NCBI RefSeq assembly: GCF_002272245.1
Contig: NZ_NPDD01000062.1
Location: 1-35,931 of the forward strand
Length of the DNA stretch: 35,931 nucleotides
Source: Bacillus sp. 7884-1
GTDB lineage: Bacteria; Bacillota; Bacilli; Bacillales; Cytobacillaceae
Reading direction: 5' to 3'
Shown here: positions 8,383 through 17,852 of the stretch, piece by piece
How the letters are laid out: the number at the start of each line of letters is the position of its first letter
Position numbering within the stretch: the first letter of the stretch is position 1
Notes under the pieces: model-generated
What the model was told of the DNA's origin: nothing
Databases searched by the model: none
What the model saw: the letters and a program-made list of their open reading frames with translations, nothing else
Position numbers and translations under genes: made by a program

Positions 8383-10002
8383 TTACCCTGCAGATACTTT
8401 CCCGCTTCGAAACTCAATAGGTGTTACCCCTACATGGGTTTTAAATAGTTTAATAAAATAACTTTGGTTATCATATCCTAGACGTTCACAAATTTTCCCT
8501 ACAGAATCAGGCGTTTGTTCAAGCAATTCCTTAGCCCTGGTAATCTTCATTTTGGTAACAAATTCAACAAAGTTTTCACCTACTTCTTTCTTGAACAGGC
8601 GGCTAAAGTAGCTTTGATTTAAAAATAAGTAGCTGGATACCTCCTCCAGACTGATTCTCTTTTCTAGATTTCTAGAGACGTAACCGATGGCATCCAAAAT
8701 TTCACTTCGCTTTGTTTGACTATAAGCAGCTTGAGAACGCTTCAAAAGGGATTTAAAGAAATCAATGAGCAGCACTTTTAATTCAGATAAATTATTACTC
8801 AAAATAATCTTATTATGCAGACCCTCCACTATATATTCAGAACGAAATAATTGCAGTGCCTGTAATTTAACCTTAAAATCTAGAAGCAGTTTCAACATCC
8901 ATTCCTTTACCAATTCAGGATGAAACTTCTTTTCTTCAATGAAAGTGATCCATTTGGTAACAATAGGGGTTATCATACTTTCATCTTTTACGACCATTAA
9001 CTCTCTAAATTCTGAAGCTGCTTCATCATATTTCGAAAACAAGTCATCATTTTCAGGCTGTACCACTTCTCTTTTGCTGATTGTTCCTGGAGCCATATAA
9101 AACCGCTGATGTTTTGCACTTTGTAAAAGAATTAATTCATTTCTCAATTCAGTAAAGCTTGAGAAACTTTTCCCCATCATAAAAGATATATTTATATTAA
9201 AATAATTTTTTAATGCCTTTTGAATTTTTTGGATACATTCTTTTTTTTCATCAAAGGAGCCTTTTTTTAGTTTATGTAGATTCGGAAAACACAGTAGAAT
9301 TTCTTTTGCCCCGAAACTAAAGAAAACTGCTTCAGATTTAGAATCTTTTATAATATCTGAGACGATATTTTGAATGGCAAATGTTAAAGTATCTTCTGAT
9401 AGATATCTTTCTTTTTCTAAATTGTAATCATGGATTATTGCCATTGAAGCTGTGTATGCTGTTCGATCTAACTGAAGTCCTAAAGATTCAGCCTCATTTA
9501 GCCACTCTTTTTCATCCACTGATGCTTGATTGATGGTTTTCTTGATGAACCTTTCCCTCATGCTGTTCTTATTTTTATCCAACAAGTGTTGTAATTGAAC
9601 CTGCTTAATGTCTTTCTTTTTTTGTTTTTCAAGGTTATCTACTATCCTTTTAATTACCTGGCACAGGTCTTCAGGATCAAACATGTCCTTTACTAAATAA
9701 TCCTGGACCTGCAGCCTTAATGCCTGCTTTGCGAAATTAAATTCAGAATGACACGATAAAATGACAATCTGCAATTGGGGATTTAGCTCTTTTAGCATTT
9801 TCGTTAGTTCAATCCCGTTCATCTTCGGCATGCCGATATCTGTAATTAATATATCAGGCATCTCATACATAGCTTTTTCGAAGGCAGCTGCACCATTTTC
9901 GTGCGTACTTTGAAGCGTTACTCCCAGGTTTCCCCACTCAATTGCCTCAGACAATAATTCTATTACTGGATAGTCATCGTCAACTAGCATTACTTTGTAC
10001 AT
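8383..10002 (-). CDS. YesN/AraT-like two-component response regulator with AraC HTH
   Basis: A 539-residue regulator: receiver domain (1-125) with DDD at 8-10, phospho-acceptor Asp55 and Lys in YLVKD; a long linker (about 135-430); and a C-terminal AraC-type double helix-turn-helix (about 435-530: ISLEEVSSYLFLNQSYFSRLFKK, then GKICERLGYDNQSYFIKLFK and TPIEFR). When phosphorylated by the adjacent kinase it should activate sugar transport and hydrolase genes of this locus. Its start lies inside the last codons of the kinase gene (23-bp overlap), and its AAAGGAGG ribosome site is part of the kinase's PKGG codons, so the two are translationally coupled. A broken paralogue lies at 100-537. Relatives are B. 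subtilis YesN and AraT of the Geobacillus arabinan system. Confidence 0.92.
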   Translation of the reverse strand: MYKVMLVDDDYPVIELLSEAIEWGNLGVTLQSTHENGAAAFEKAMYEMPDILITDIGMPKMNGIELTKMLKELNPQLQIVILSCHSEFNFAKQALRLQVQDYLVKDMFDPEDLCQVIKRIVDNLEKQKKKDIKQVQLQHLLDKNKNSMRERFIKKTINQASVDEKEWLNEAESLGLQLDRTAYTASMAIIHDYNLEKERYLSEDTLTFAIQNIVSDIIKDSKSEAVFFSFGAKEILLCFPNLHKLKKGSFDEKKECIQKIQKALKNYFNINISFMMGKSFSSFTELRNELILLQSAKHQRFYMAPGTISKREVVQPENDDLFSKYDEAASEFRELMVVKDESMITPIVTKWITFIEEKKFHPELVKEWMLKLLLDFKVKLQALQLFRSEYIVEGLHNKIILSNNLSELKVLLIDFFKSLLKRSQAAYSQTKRSEILDAIGYVSRNLEKRISLEEVSSYLFLNQSYFSRLFKKEVGENFVEFVTKMKITRAKELLEQTPDSVGKICERLGYDNQSYFIKLFKTHVGVTPIEFRSGKVSAG

Positions 10003-11818
10003 TAGGTCTCCTGCCTCCTTTAGGGATGGACATAATGACTTGCGTTCCCTTATCTAATTCACTGTTTATATCCATTTTGAATTCCTGGCCAAAAGTCATA
10101 TACATTCGTTCATATACATTTGATATTCCTATCGACGAGAACCCTTTATTATTTTTTGATGTATTATTATCTAGAGTGTGAGAGTGGATTAGCTTCCTTT
10201 TTAGTTGAGATAATGTCTGCTCATCCATTCCTCCGCCATTATCTTCTATAATGATGATTACTTCATTTTCTGTCATTTCCGCATTGACGATTATCTTGCC
10301 TGCACTCTGGTTTAGACCATGTATGATACTGTTTTCAATAATTGGCTGAAGAATAAACCTTGGAATCATGATTAAATTTGCTGCTTCATGAATGGTTATT
10401 TCTACATCCACCTTTTCTTTTTGCCTCATATTCATGATGTTAATAAAATCCAAGACAATTTGAACTTCTTCCTGAAATGTGATGATTTCTTTGTCTTTCG
10501 CTATTGTCATACGCAGTAATTTTGACAAGGAACTAATCATATTAGCACTTTCTTTATCTCCTTTTACCATGACCTTCATTCGAATGGAATTAAGAACATT
10601 AAATAGGAAATGAGGATTGATTTGTGCCTGAAGCATATCTAATTCTGCTTTCCTTTTTCTTTCCTGCGTGGCTGTTATATCCTGAATCATTTTATTGATG
10701 GTATTAAGCATTTGATCGAAGGACGACGACAGTCTGCCTATCTCATCCTTCCCCTGAATATGTGAGCGGATGTTTAAATTTCCTTGCTGTACTAAGTCTG
10801 CCACATTGCCTAGACGAACAATTGGCTTTGTAATTGATCTTAAGAAATAAGTCATAAGGAATAGAAAAATCGTGAAAAATACAACTTGAAAGGCCACTAC
10901 TTTATTAAATATTGTGTTAATTTTATTTGTTGCTTGTTTATAGGGAATTAACGATACTAACTTCCAGTCGGTAAATGAGATTTTTTGTTCAGCTATTAAA
11001 TAATCCTTTCTTGAAATCTCGAATATATTTGACGAGTTTTCTGTAAGCTGATCACTGTATTTGAACTTTTCTCCAACTCTATTGTCGTTTGTGTGGGATA
11101 TAATTTGGTTTGAAGAATCTAAAAGTATCATTTCTTCCTTGCCATTCATGTTCTCGAATATTTGATTAATCTTATTTTCCATTATGGTTACAATTACATA
11201 GCCGTAAATATTTAAACTTTCATCCCTTAATGTCCTAGCAACTGATATTTGGTAGGGATTAATCGGTTTTTCTGATTTAAACATGGTAGGCTGGCTGCTA
11301 ATCCACACTGTTTCATAACCTTTTGTTTTATTTAATTGTTTAAACCAATCTTCCATATATATTTCTTTGGGATTTAATTCATAGTTAGAGTAATTTGTAT
11401 ACGATATACCATTTTCCAAGAGAATTGTCACATACGACTTTCCGCCAACCAATGTAATATTTTCAAGTGTTTTAATTATTTTACTGTCATCTAAAAACTG
11501 TTCGTATTTCTGTTGTGATGTTTGACTTTTTGTACTCTTAATTTTTCGCTTTAGTATCGTATTCATTTCTGCATCGACTTGTATAAAGTTTGTTATGTAC
11601 ATCATATCTTCTAGAAGCCTTTCCACATATTCATTGGCAATGGAGAGTTCCCTATTTGCGTTTGAATGTGCCTGCTCCTTTATCGTATCTTTCGTTAAAT
11701 AGTTATAGATAAATAAGGTAAAAGTGGCTGGAATGACAAGACAAATGATAGAAATGAACATAACTTTAAAACGAAAAGAACTTGATGATACCAACAAATC
11801 CCTTACCCTATTCCACAT
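9980..11818 (-). CDS. YesM/AraS-like membrane sensor histidine kinase
   Basis: A 612-residue kinase (numbering from the ATG at 11818). TM1 at about 18-40 and TM2 at about 308-327 flank a ~265-residue extracellular sensor of the Cache type. Then come HAMP (about 327-380), the His_kinase domain with phospho-His near 403 in AQINPHFLFN, and an HATPase domain with IIENSIIHGL (N box) and IIEDNGGGMDE (G box). This layout is that of the LytS/YesM family, which senses extracellular sugars and pairs with AraC-type regulators. The ATG at 11818 is preferred over TTG at 11827, since AGGAGG lies 10 nt before the former and only 1 nt before the latter. It sits between a sugar-binding lipoprotein gene (64 bp upstream) and its cognate regulator (overlapping). 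Confidence 0.92.
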   Translation of the reverse strand: MWNRVRDLLVSSSSFRFKVMFISIICLVIPATFTLFIYNYLTKDTIKEQAHSNANRELSIANEYVERLLEDMMYITNFIQVDAEMNTILKRKIKSTKSQTSQQKYEQFLDDSKIIKTLENITLVGGKSYVTILLENGISYTNYSNYELNPKEIYMEDWFKQLNKTKGYETVWISSQPTMFKSEKPINPYQISVARTLRDESLNIYGYVIVTIMENKINQIFENMNGKEEMILLDSSNQIISHTNDNRVGEKFKYSDQLTENSSNIFEISRKDYLIAEQKISFTDWKLVSLIPYKQATNKINTIFNKVVAFQVVFFTIFLFLMTYFLRSITKPIVRLGNVADLVQQGNLNIRSHIQGKDEIGRLSSSFDQMLNTINKMIQDITATQERKRKAELDMLQAQINPHFLFNVLNSIRMKVMVKGDKESANMISSLSKLLRMTIAKDKEIITFQEEVQIVLDFINIMNMRQKEKVDVEITIHEAANLIMIPRFILQPIIENSIIHGLNQSAGKIIVNAEMTENEVIIIIEDNGGGMDEQTLSQLKRKLIHSHTLDNNTSKNNKGFSSIGISNVYERMYMTFGQEFKMDINSELDKGTQVIMSIPKGGRRPNVQSNAS

Positions 11819-11881
11819 AATCCTCAATCCTCCTACCGGAGTTGTACAGGTACGATAAAAACCCCTCGATAGACAAACCGT

Positions 11882-13225
11882 TTATTGATTGTTGCTAAGA
11901 ATTTCATGTACTCTCTGTTGAGCAACCTCAATCGTCCTATCAATATTTTGTTCACCAAAAATTAATTTTTCATATTCTTCGTTTAGCACTTTATAAATTT
12001 CGGCCTGATTTGGAACAGGTGAAACAAACTTTGAGGATTTGGCGTTTGTTAAAACATCTATCAGTGATTTTTTATCAATTTTCTCAGGATTTTTTGTTCC
12101 ATTAAGTATTCTTTCAATGATAATAGAAATATCATGATTACTAACCTTATTCCATGACGGCACGTTTTTACCTTGAATAATTTGACCTTCTGTCGTGTAC
12201 CATCGGATAAATGTGTATGCTTCTTTCTTATGTTCTGATTTCGCAGCAACCGCCATATAGTCCGTTGTGACTGGAGTATACCCACCCTTATCAGCTTTTT
12301 CATTTTTTGGGAAAGGCGCAACTGTAACATTGAAATTTAATGGATTCAGTTCAGTGCCTCCAAGCTCGGCATTTATCCAGCTTCCTATGATGATGGAGCT
12401 AGCAGCTTGAGTAAAAAACTGTTCTCGGTAATGAAGCTTATGAGTAAGGACCTCCTCATATGGAACAGCTGAATGGTCCTCTTTTTCCATCTTTACTCTC
12501 ATTTCAAGTGTCTTCTTAAAGAGGGGATGATCCAAATTAGATTTCCCTCCTTCTGTAGTAAATTCTGAATCTTCATTTTCACTTGCAAGTGCAAGTCTCA
12601 GATACTCCAGCCAGCTTCCATTCTGAGGTCCGTGGAAATAGGTTCCGTAATGCCCGTCTCGTGTCATGGCTTTCGCATAGTCCATGAATTCCTCCCAAGT
12701 CCAATCCTTGGGGATTGTAAGACCTGCGGCATCCAAATGATCTTTATTTAAAAGAACAAACCAAGGATTAAATTTACCTGGCAACGCATAATATTTACCG
12801 TTTATTTGAGTATCCACCTTATATTCTTCTGTAACTTTGTATCCTTCTTCGTTAATAAATTCATCCAGAGGTGCAGCCATACCCATACTTACATTCTGGG
12901 AATAACTAGCGGATTCACTGAACATGATTACATCCATTTGTTCCCCGGATGCTGCAGCAAGACCTAATTTCTTGGCTGCTTCCTGCGTGTCTCCTTTTTC
13001 ACTAAGAATAGCTAATTCTACATCGATATTTGGATATTTTTTTTCAAAAGCTTCAATGGTGTTCTTCCAGTTGTAGGATTCCTCATTTCCATGAGAATGG
13101 AACTTTATCGTGACCTTATTGTCTTTTTTCGAATCAGACGCTGCCTTTTTACCGCTTTCTGAACATCCTGTGAATAGGACTGAAAATAGTACGGCAGCTA
13201 TCAAGAAAGCCCAAATCTTCTTCAT
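11882..13225 (-). CDS. Sugar-binding lipoprotein, probable sensor partner of the kinase
   Basis: A 447-residue family 1 extracellular solute-binding protein. It has a lipoprotein signal (MKKIWAFLIAAVLFSVLF then lipobox TGC, lipidated Cys about 21), so it is anchored outside the membrane. The typical EAFEKKYPNIDVE segment follows at about 63-75, and PKDWTWEEFMDYAKAM lies mid-protein. The second ATG (13225) is chosen: GGGGGG is 6 nt before it, but directly abuts the first ATG (13231). It has no permease next to it; instead it is followed by the kinase and regulator. This matches three-component sugar sensors (AraP-AraS-AraT in Geobacillus stearothermophilus), where the lipoprotein presents sugar to the kinase. 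It might also feed the permeases encoded upstream; both are possible. Confidence 0.85.
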   Translation of the reverse strand: MKKIWAFLIAAVLFSVLFTGCSESGKKAASDSKKDNKVTIKFHSHGNEESYNWKNTIEAFEKKYPNIDVELAILSEKGDTQEAAKKLGLAAASGEQMDVIMFSESASYSQNVSMGMAAPLDEFINEEGYKVTEEYKVDTQINGKYYALPGKFNPWFVLLNKDHLDAAGLTIPKDWTWEEFMDYAKAMTRDGHYGTYFHGPQNGSWLEYLRLALASENEDSEFTTEGGKSNLDHPLFKKTLEMRVKMEKEDHSAVPYEEVLTHKLHYREQFFTQAASSIIIGSWINAELGGTELNPLNFNVTVAPFPKNEKADKGGYTPVTTDYMAVAAKSEHKKEAYTFIRWYTTEGQIIQGKNVPSWNKVSNHDISIIIERILNGTKNPEKIDKKSLIDVLTNAKSSKFVSPVPNQAEIYKVLNEEYEKLIFGEQNIDRTIEVAQQRVHEILSNNQ

Positions 13226-13302
13226 CCTCATCCCCCCGGAGATTTAACTCTGAATGAAAACCTTTACAAAATAATCCTCGATTCTACAAATTCTTATAAA
13301 TT

Positions 13303-13330
13303 ATTATACTATTTTTCAGAAAATTTGACA
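13303..13330 (-). promoter_or_regulatory. Possible promoter of the lipoprotein-kinase-regulator operon
   Basis: The 217-bp gap before the lipoprotein gene holds a minus-strand TATAAT (13303-13308) preceded, 16 bp away, by a poor -35 (TGTCAA, 13325-13330). A weak imperfect hairpin with a G-U pair (around 13376-13392) lies between this and the upstream gene, without a clear T run. Confidence 0.35.
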
Positions 13331-13442
13331 TCTCATTTTGGGGGGGAGTTTGATTTGATAAATATAAAGGAGACTGCCTCAATTAGGTAGCAACTTGCTC
13401 CTTATGAACCAATCTCCTCTTCCACCGCTAGATAAACTTTAA

Positions 13443-14048
13443 TCACTGTTTTACTGATAATGCAGCGTGAATAAACTTCTTTTCTGAAAACCAATACGTA
13501 ATAAAGGCTGTAACACTGAAAAAAAAGAATACTAAGAAAAAGGAAAATCGAAGTGATATAAAAATCAAGCCAATTATGGTCAATAAATTCACCAAAGTTA
13601 TGAAAGGCTTAAATATTGCTAGCTGAAAAGCATTTTTCACTAATTGTTTAGATGAGTAGTAACCATTAACCATTAAAGGTAATAGATAAAGGACAGATAT
13701 AAATAGAAAAAAGCTGATTATCACTAAACTAATAAAAAGAATTTCCTTTACACCGATTTGCATCCGACTAATGAGATAGAAATCTGCAAAAATTAACAAA
13801 AATAGTCCTGTCACAGCTGGACCGATTATCATACTCTGCTTAAAATTTTCAACAAAAAGAGATTTGTAGGTAGTAAAAACAGGAGGATCATTCTTTTTTA
13901 CCCATTGTCTAACCACTCCAAAAAGTGCTGCCGCAGCAGGAAAAATGGTGATGATTGGGAGACAACTAACTAAGAATAATAGGTTTAAATAAGAAAAACG
14001 ATATATCCAGGTGCACACACGATGAACTAAGCCATCTACTTTAAACAT
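13443..14048 (-). CDS. YesL-family (DUF624) membrane protein
   Basis: A 201-residue, strongly hydrophobic protein with about five membrane segments (near 18-42, 70-95, 100-125, 140-165, 165-185) and basic loops. The N-terminal pattern of a short amphipathic start, then LNLLFLVSCLPIITIFPAAAALFGVVRQW, is characteristic of the DUF624/YesL family. Such genes almost always sit among YesM/YesN and sugar ABC transporter genes in Bacilli; their biochemical role is not known. Here it is between the GH35 gene and the sensor operon. AAGGAAGTG precedes the ATG by 6 nt. Confidence 0.85.
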   Translation of the reverse strand: MFKVDGLVHRVCTWIYRFSYLNLLFLVSCLPIITIFPAAAALFGVVRQWVKKNDPPVFTTYKSLFVENFKQSMIIGPAVTGLFLLIFADFYLISRMQIGVKEILFISLVIISFFLFISVLYLLPLMVNGYYSSKQLVKNAFQLAIFKPFITLVNLLTIIGLIFISLRFSFFLVFFFFSVTAFITYWFSEKKFIHAALSVKQ

Positions 14049-14105
14049 TTAGTCCACTTCCTTAACTGTTTTTACTACCACGCTGCATTTTTATTCTACT
14101 TTACA

Positions 14106-16934
14106 TTATCTACTTTTCCATTCATCTATCACTGGTAAGAAACGTATCTCTTCTAAAACACCAGGTTCGCCTCGTTCTGTAGACTCTAACAAAATAGCAA
14201 ATGTATTACCTTCTTTGCGAATCCATGGGCCAGGGATAAAAGTTAATTGATCATTCCCGCCTCTCATTTGAGGTCTCGAAGTACTGGACGGGTTCCATAT
14301 CCGGCCAATCAATCTACCATTCAAATACAAAGTTAACTTCATATTTGAACCGCTGGATAACACCTTCCAACAGCTTGTTGGATCAATGCCATCAAGATTT
14401 CCAAATAACCATGCACTGCTCCCAGAAACTAACTTAACAGGTAAAGATGTTGGGGCTGCTAATGATTTTTCCTTTACAGCTTGGTTCCATAAATCAGCTT
14501 CATTTGCAGAAGTTAACTCCCAATCTATCGCTTTTACACCCTCGTAAAGGATTACAGCTCCATTACTTAAGCCATAATAGGTTTCTAGAAATAGAGTAAG
14601 CTGTACTTCCTCACCGCCCCTAACCCACGGAGTAAGGTCTATATATGGGGTTAATGGATTCACCCTGCCTGCCTCGTTCCCATTAATAAATACTGTAACA
14701 AGAGACTTTACTCCCGGAAGGTGAAGGACCCAAGTGTTAGAATGTGCAGATGGAGAGAAGCTTTTTCTATAATATCCATATGATGGATGATGTTCTGTCA
14801 TCCAAGAACTCCAGCTAATGAGCGGCCAGCTTTTAGTGTCACAAGATAAAGCTGTGTATAAATGATGCTCATTAGAGGTGCGAACTTCCTTAAAGCGCCA
14901 ATTACTGTTTAGTTTTAGAATATCGGTCACGGCAACTGCACCCGTTAACCCTTTTTGCCCATTTAGACGAAAAACAGGCAGCCGGGCATCATCAAAGTTG
15001 GAATGCCCCCAAATTTCAGAACGAACCAATAACTTCATATCCCTGCTAGATTTTTCAGCCTCGAACGGAATATAATAACTTCCGCCGCCAGGTACAACCG
15101 TTCCATGATATTGGTCGTCCGTATAAACAGAACAAATATCACTTGCATCTTGCAGCAGAACTCCTGATACACCTTTAGATTCTGGTGAAGTAAATTTAGC
15201 TTTATACCAAGAATATCCTTTGTATATCCCTCTGTTTTCCAACCATTCTGCATGGGAGCCAAGTTGTTGAGAGTTTCCACCTAATTCAGGTGCACCGTTA
15301 TTTAAAGCCGCAACTGACCATTTGATTTGAGGGATTTCCTTATCTATTGATTGTGTAGTGAACTCATCAAAAATTAATTGTCCATCTACTAGGACTTCCT
15401 TTAATCTCAGTGCTTGTTCACGCTGAAGCAATGTAATAGTAAGGATTTGGCCTGTTGTTAAGATGAGTTTAGCAGAGCCTGCAGCACTTCTTTGAGCTGT
15501 AAAGGTTATTAAGTCTCCTTCTTGTTTTAACTGGAGATCACCATTCGTTTCACCCTTCACCAGATTTGGAAGAAAAAGTGATAATTCCGACTCCCCTTGC
15601 CCGGAGAACACAAAGTTAGTTTGATCGCCATGAGTTTGTGCATCAATCAGTTCAGCAGAAGCAAATTCTAATCTTCCCTGCGGCACACCCCAATGACTTA
15701 ACGGCGTTTGAGCTAATAATAAGGGGCAGCCCCCCTCTGGAATCGTCAGCTTTGTATGTTCCGGAAAGGTTTTACCTTCTAAATGAATAGCAACAGTTTG
15801 CTCTTGGTTACTAACATTAGGTAAGGAATACAAATAACCACCGCCATGCAGCTGCAAGACATTGGGTCCTGTCACCTCATATGAGGAGGCTCCTCTTAAC
15901 GTAAAGCTGTGATCATTTGTATAAGATGACAGAGCCAATGAATCACCTGCAGCTTGTATCACCCGGCTCATTAATCTGCCTTCATATGCTTCAGGACGTA
16001 CTTCTCCAGTAGAAGAAATCATTCCTCCAAAGTCATAATCAGAAGTCAATAGCGCGAGCGGATCACCCCAATTATTAGCTGCATTGGTAAACCCAAAATT
16101 TGTTCCTGACACCTGTAAGTAAGGTCCTAATAGTTTTGCTCCACCTGCCAATAAACGTCGCAGTAAAAAATGAGATCTATTTGTTTCCGTTACCATTAAT
16201 GGTACATTTTGTGCGCTTAGGGTATCTACATATGCATGAACCTTAGCCTCAAACTCTGGCTCTCGATCATTTGGATATAAATTACACGCCGGGATAACAC
16301 CCGTTGAGTTTCCTGTTGCTAAGAATAAATCCCCTTGACCTGCACAGGCAATTAAGGGAACCTCTAAACCTTGAACTACCGCCATGTCCCGAAGAGCTGA
16401 AATATACCCCTCAGGGTCTTGGCAGCCATAGAAATCAAGTTCGTTATCAAGCTGAACACAAATGATGGTTCCCTCTTGTCCCAATTCATATTTTTTTAGA
16501 ATGGGCAAGATCTGATCAAACCATCGATTAACATGTTCTAGAAAAACAGGATCATTATCTCTCAATCTCATATTTGTATCGGAAAATAAGTATGCAGGAA
16601 GTGCACCGCCATCCCACTCAGAACATATATATGGCCCTGGACGTGCCACAACAAAGAGTCCTTCTTCTGCTGCCATCTGCAAAAAGGCTTCTACATCCTT
16701 CTCTCCTGTAAAGTCCCAATCATTTTGTTCCATTTCATGAAAGTTCCAAGGAAAGTAGACATCTATACAGTTGTACCCAGCCTTTTTTACTTTTAATAGA
16801 CGATCTTTCCAAAGATCTCTTGGAATGCGAAAATAAAAGAGAGAGGCACAAAGGATAACCGTTGGCTCTCCATTAATTTCAATCCCATTTTTGGATAATT
16901 GAATACCTGTTTTTGTTTTATCTTGTACATTCAT
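14106..16934 (-). CDS. GH35 beta-galactosidase, intracellular
   Basis: A 942-residue enzyme with an N-terminal GH35 barrel (about 10-340): RPGPYICSEWDGGALPAYL (about 98-116), the acid/base Glu165 in CVQLDNELDFYG, and the nucleophile Glu250 in MVTETN. The C-terminal ~550 residues are beta-rich jelly-roll modules typical of long GH35 enzymes. It should release terminal beta-galactose from galactan or arabinogalactan oligosaccharides. The family signature QxENE reads QLDNE here, so the first Glu is Asp while the catalytic Glu is kept. No signal peptide, hence cytoplasmic. It starts 15 bp after the permease pair, with GGAGAAGGG ahead of the ATG, so it is co-transcribed with the transporter and degrades what it imports. 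Confidence 0.9.
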   Translation of the reverse strand: MNVQDKTKTGIQLSKNGIEINGEPTVILCASLFYFRIPRDLWKDRLLKVKKAGYNCIDVYFPWNFHEMEQNDWDFTGEKDVEAFLQMAAEEGLFVVARPGPYICSEWDGGALPAYLFSDTNMRLRDNDPVFLEHVNRWFDQILPILKKYELGQEGTIICVQLDNELDFYGCQDPEGYISALRDMAVVQGLEVPLIACAGQGDLFLATGNSTGVIPACNLYPNDREPEFEAKVHAYVDTLSAQNVPLMVTETNRSHFLLRRLLAGGAKLLGPYLQVSGTNFGFTNAANNWGDPLALLTSDYDFGGMISSTGEVRPEAYEGRLMSRVIQAAGDSLALSSYTNDHSFTLRGASSYEVTGPNVLQLHGGGYLYSLPNVSNQEQTVAIHLEGKTFPEHTKLTIPEGGCPLLLAQTPLSHWGVPQGRLEFASAELIDAQTHGDQTNFVFSGQGESELSLFLPNLVKGETNGDLQLKQEGDLITFTAQRSAAGSAKLILTTGQILTITLLQREQALRLKEVLVDGQLIFDEFTTQSIDKEIPQIKWSVAALNNGAPELGGNSQQLGSHAEWLENRGIYKGYSWYKAKFTSPESKGVSGVLLQDASDICSVYTDDQYHGTVVPGGGSYYIPFEAEKSSRDMKLLVRSEIWGHSNFDDARLPVFRLNGQKGLTGAVAVTDILKLNSNWRFKEVRTSNEHHLYTALSCDTKSWPLISWSSWMTEHHPSYGYYRKSFSPSAHSNTWVLHLPGVKSLVTVFINGNEAGRVNPLTPYIDLTPWVRGGEEVQLTLFLETYYGLSNGAVILYEGVKAIDWELTSANEADLWNQAVKEKSLAAPTSLPVKLVSGSSAWLFGNLDGIDPTSCWKVLSSGSNMKLTLYLNGRLIGRIWNPSSTSRPQMRGGNDQLTFIPGPWIRKEGNTFAILLESTERGEPGVLEEIRFLPVIDEWKSR

Positions 16935-16949
16935 AGAATCCCTTCTCCT

Positions 16950-17852
16950 TTACCCTTTTAGGGCTCCACCAAGTTTAATTCCACTCATAAAATACTTCTG
17001 ACCTACTGCGAAGAGCAAAAGAGTTGGAATTAATGCTATTAACGTTGCGGCAAACATCATACCATAATCTGTAATTCCCTGTTGGCCCGCGTTTAAACTA
17101 TAGATTCCAAGCTGTAAGGTAAACTTGTCTGGATCATTCAAGTAAATAAGCGGTCCCATGAAATCGTTCCAATTGGCGTTAAATGTCCAAATCATGATCG
17201 TGATAATAATTGGTTTACACATTGGGGCGATAATTCTCGTAAGAATTCCAAAGGAACTGCAACCATCCATTTTGGCGGACTCATCCAATTCTTTTGGGAT
17301 TCCCATAATAAATTGACGTAATAAAAAGATGTTAATCGCAGCTGCAAAAAAGTTGGGAACAATTAGTGGTAAATAGGTGTTAATCCAGCCAAATTCTTTA
17401 AACATTAAAAATTGCGGAATCATTGTTACCTGTCCGGGAATCATCATGGTTGCTAATACAAGCAGGAATACCACATTAGCTAGCGGATGACGAAAGCGGG
17501 CAAATCCATAAGCGACACAAACGGAGGATAATACTTGTCCGATAATGGCGCTGATGGTAATAATAAGCGTATTTGCTGAATATTGAAACATAGGAAAAAT
17601 ATTTAGAACTCGGGAATAATTATCCCATTTAAACTCAGAAGGAATCCATTGGATTGGAACAGAAAAGATCTCACTTGACGGTTTTAATGAAGCCGAAATG
17701 GTCCAAACCAAAGGCAATAACAGCGCAGCTGCAATGACAGTTAGAACCAAATACCGTAAGGACCGCAAAATAATCTTCGGAAGTTTTGACCTCGTACTTG
17801 CTTTTTGATTTATATGAACTTGTGAAATGACCTCCGAATTAGTTTGACTCAT
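16950..17852 (-). CDS. Sugar ABC transporter permease, MalG/YesQ/AraQ type
   Basis: A 300-residue inner-membrane subunit of a CUT1 oligosaccharide importer. About six membrane helices, with TM1 at about 30-50. The EAA loop that docks the ATPase reads PKELDESAKMDGCSSFGILTRIIAPMCKP (about 187-215), and the C-terminus ends KYFMSGIKLGGALKG, typical of MalG-like subunits. It overlaps the other permease gene by 14 bp. AGGTGGGT precedes its ATG. No ATP-binding subunit gene lies in the window, so it probably uses a shared MsmX-type ATPase encoded elsewhere, as CUT1 systems in Bacilli do. Confidence 0.92.
   Translation of the reverse strand: MSQTNSEVISQVHINQKASTRSKLPKIILRSLRYLVLTVIAAALLLPLVWTISASLKPSSEIFSVPIQWIPSEFKWDNYSRVLNIFPMFQYSANTLIITISAIIGQVLSSVCVAYGFARFRHPLANVVFLLVLATMMIPGQVTMIPQFLMFKEFGWINTYLPLIVPNFFAAAINIFLLRQFIMGIPKELDESAKMDGCSSFGILTRIIAPMCKPIIITIMIWTFNANWNDFMGPLIYLNDPDKFTLQLGIYSLNAGQQGITDYGMMFAATLIALIPTLLLFAVGQKYFMSGIKLGGALKG

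Noticed and set aside
13325..13330. Plus-strand TTGACA in the gap before the binding lipoprotein gene
   Set aside because: No -10 at a fitting distance and no plus-strand gene downstream.
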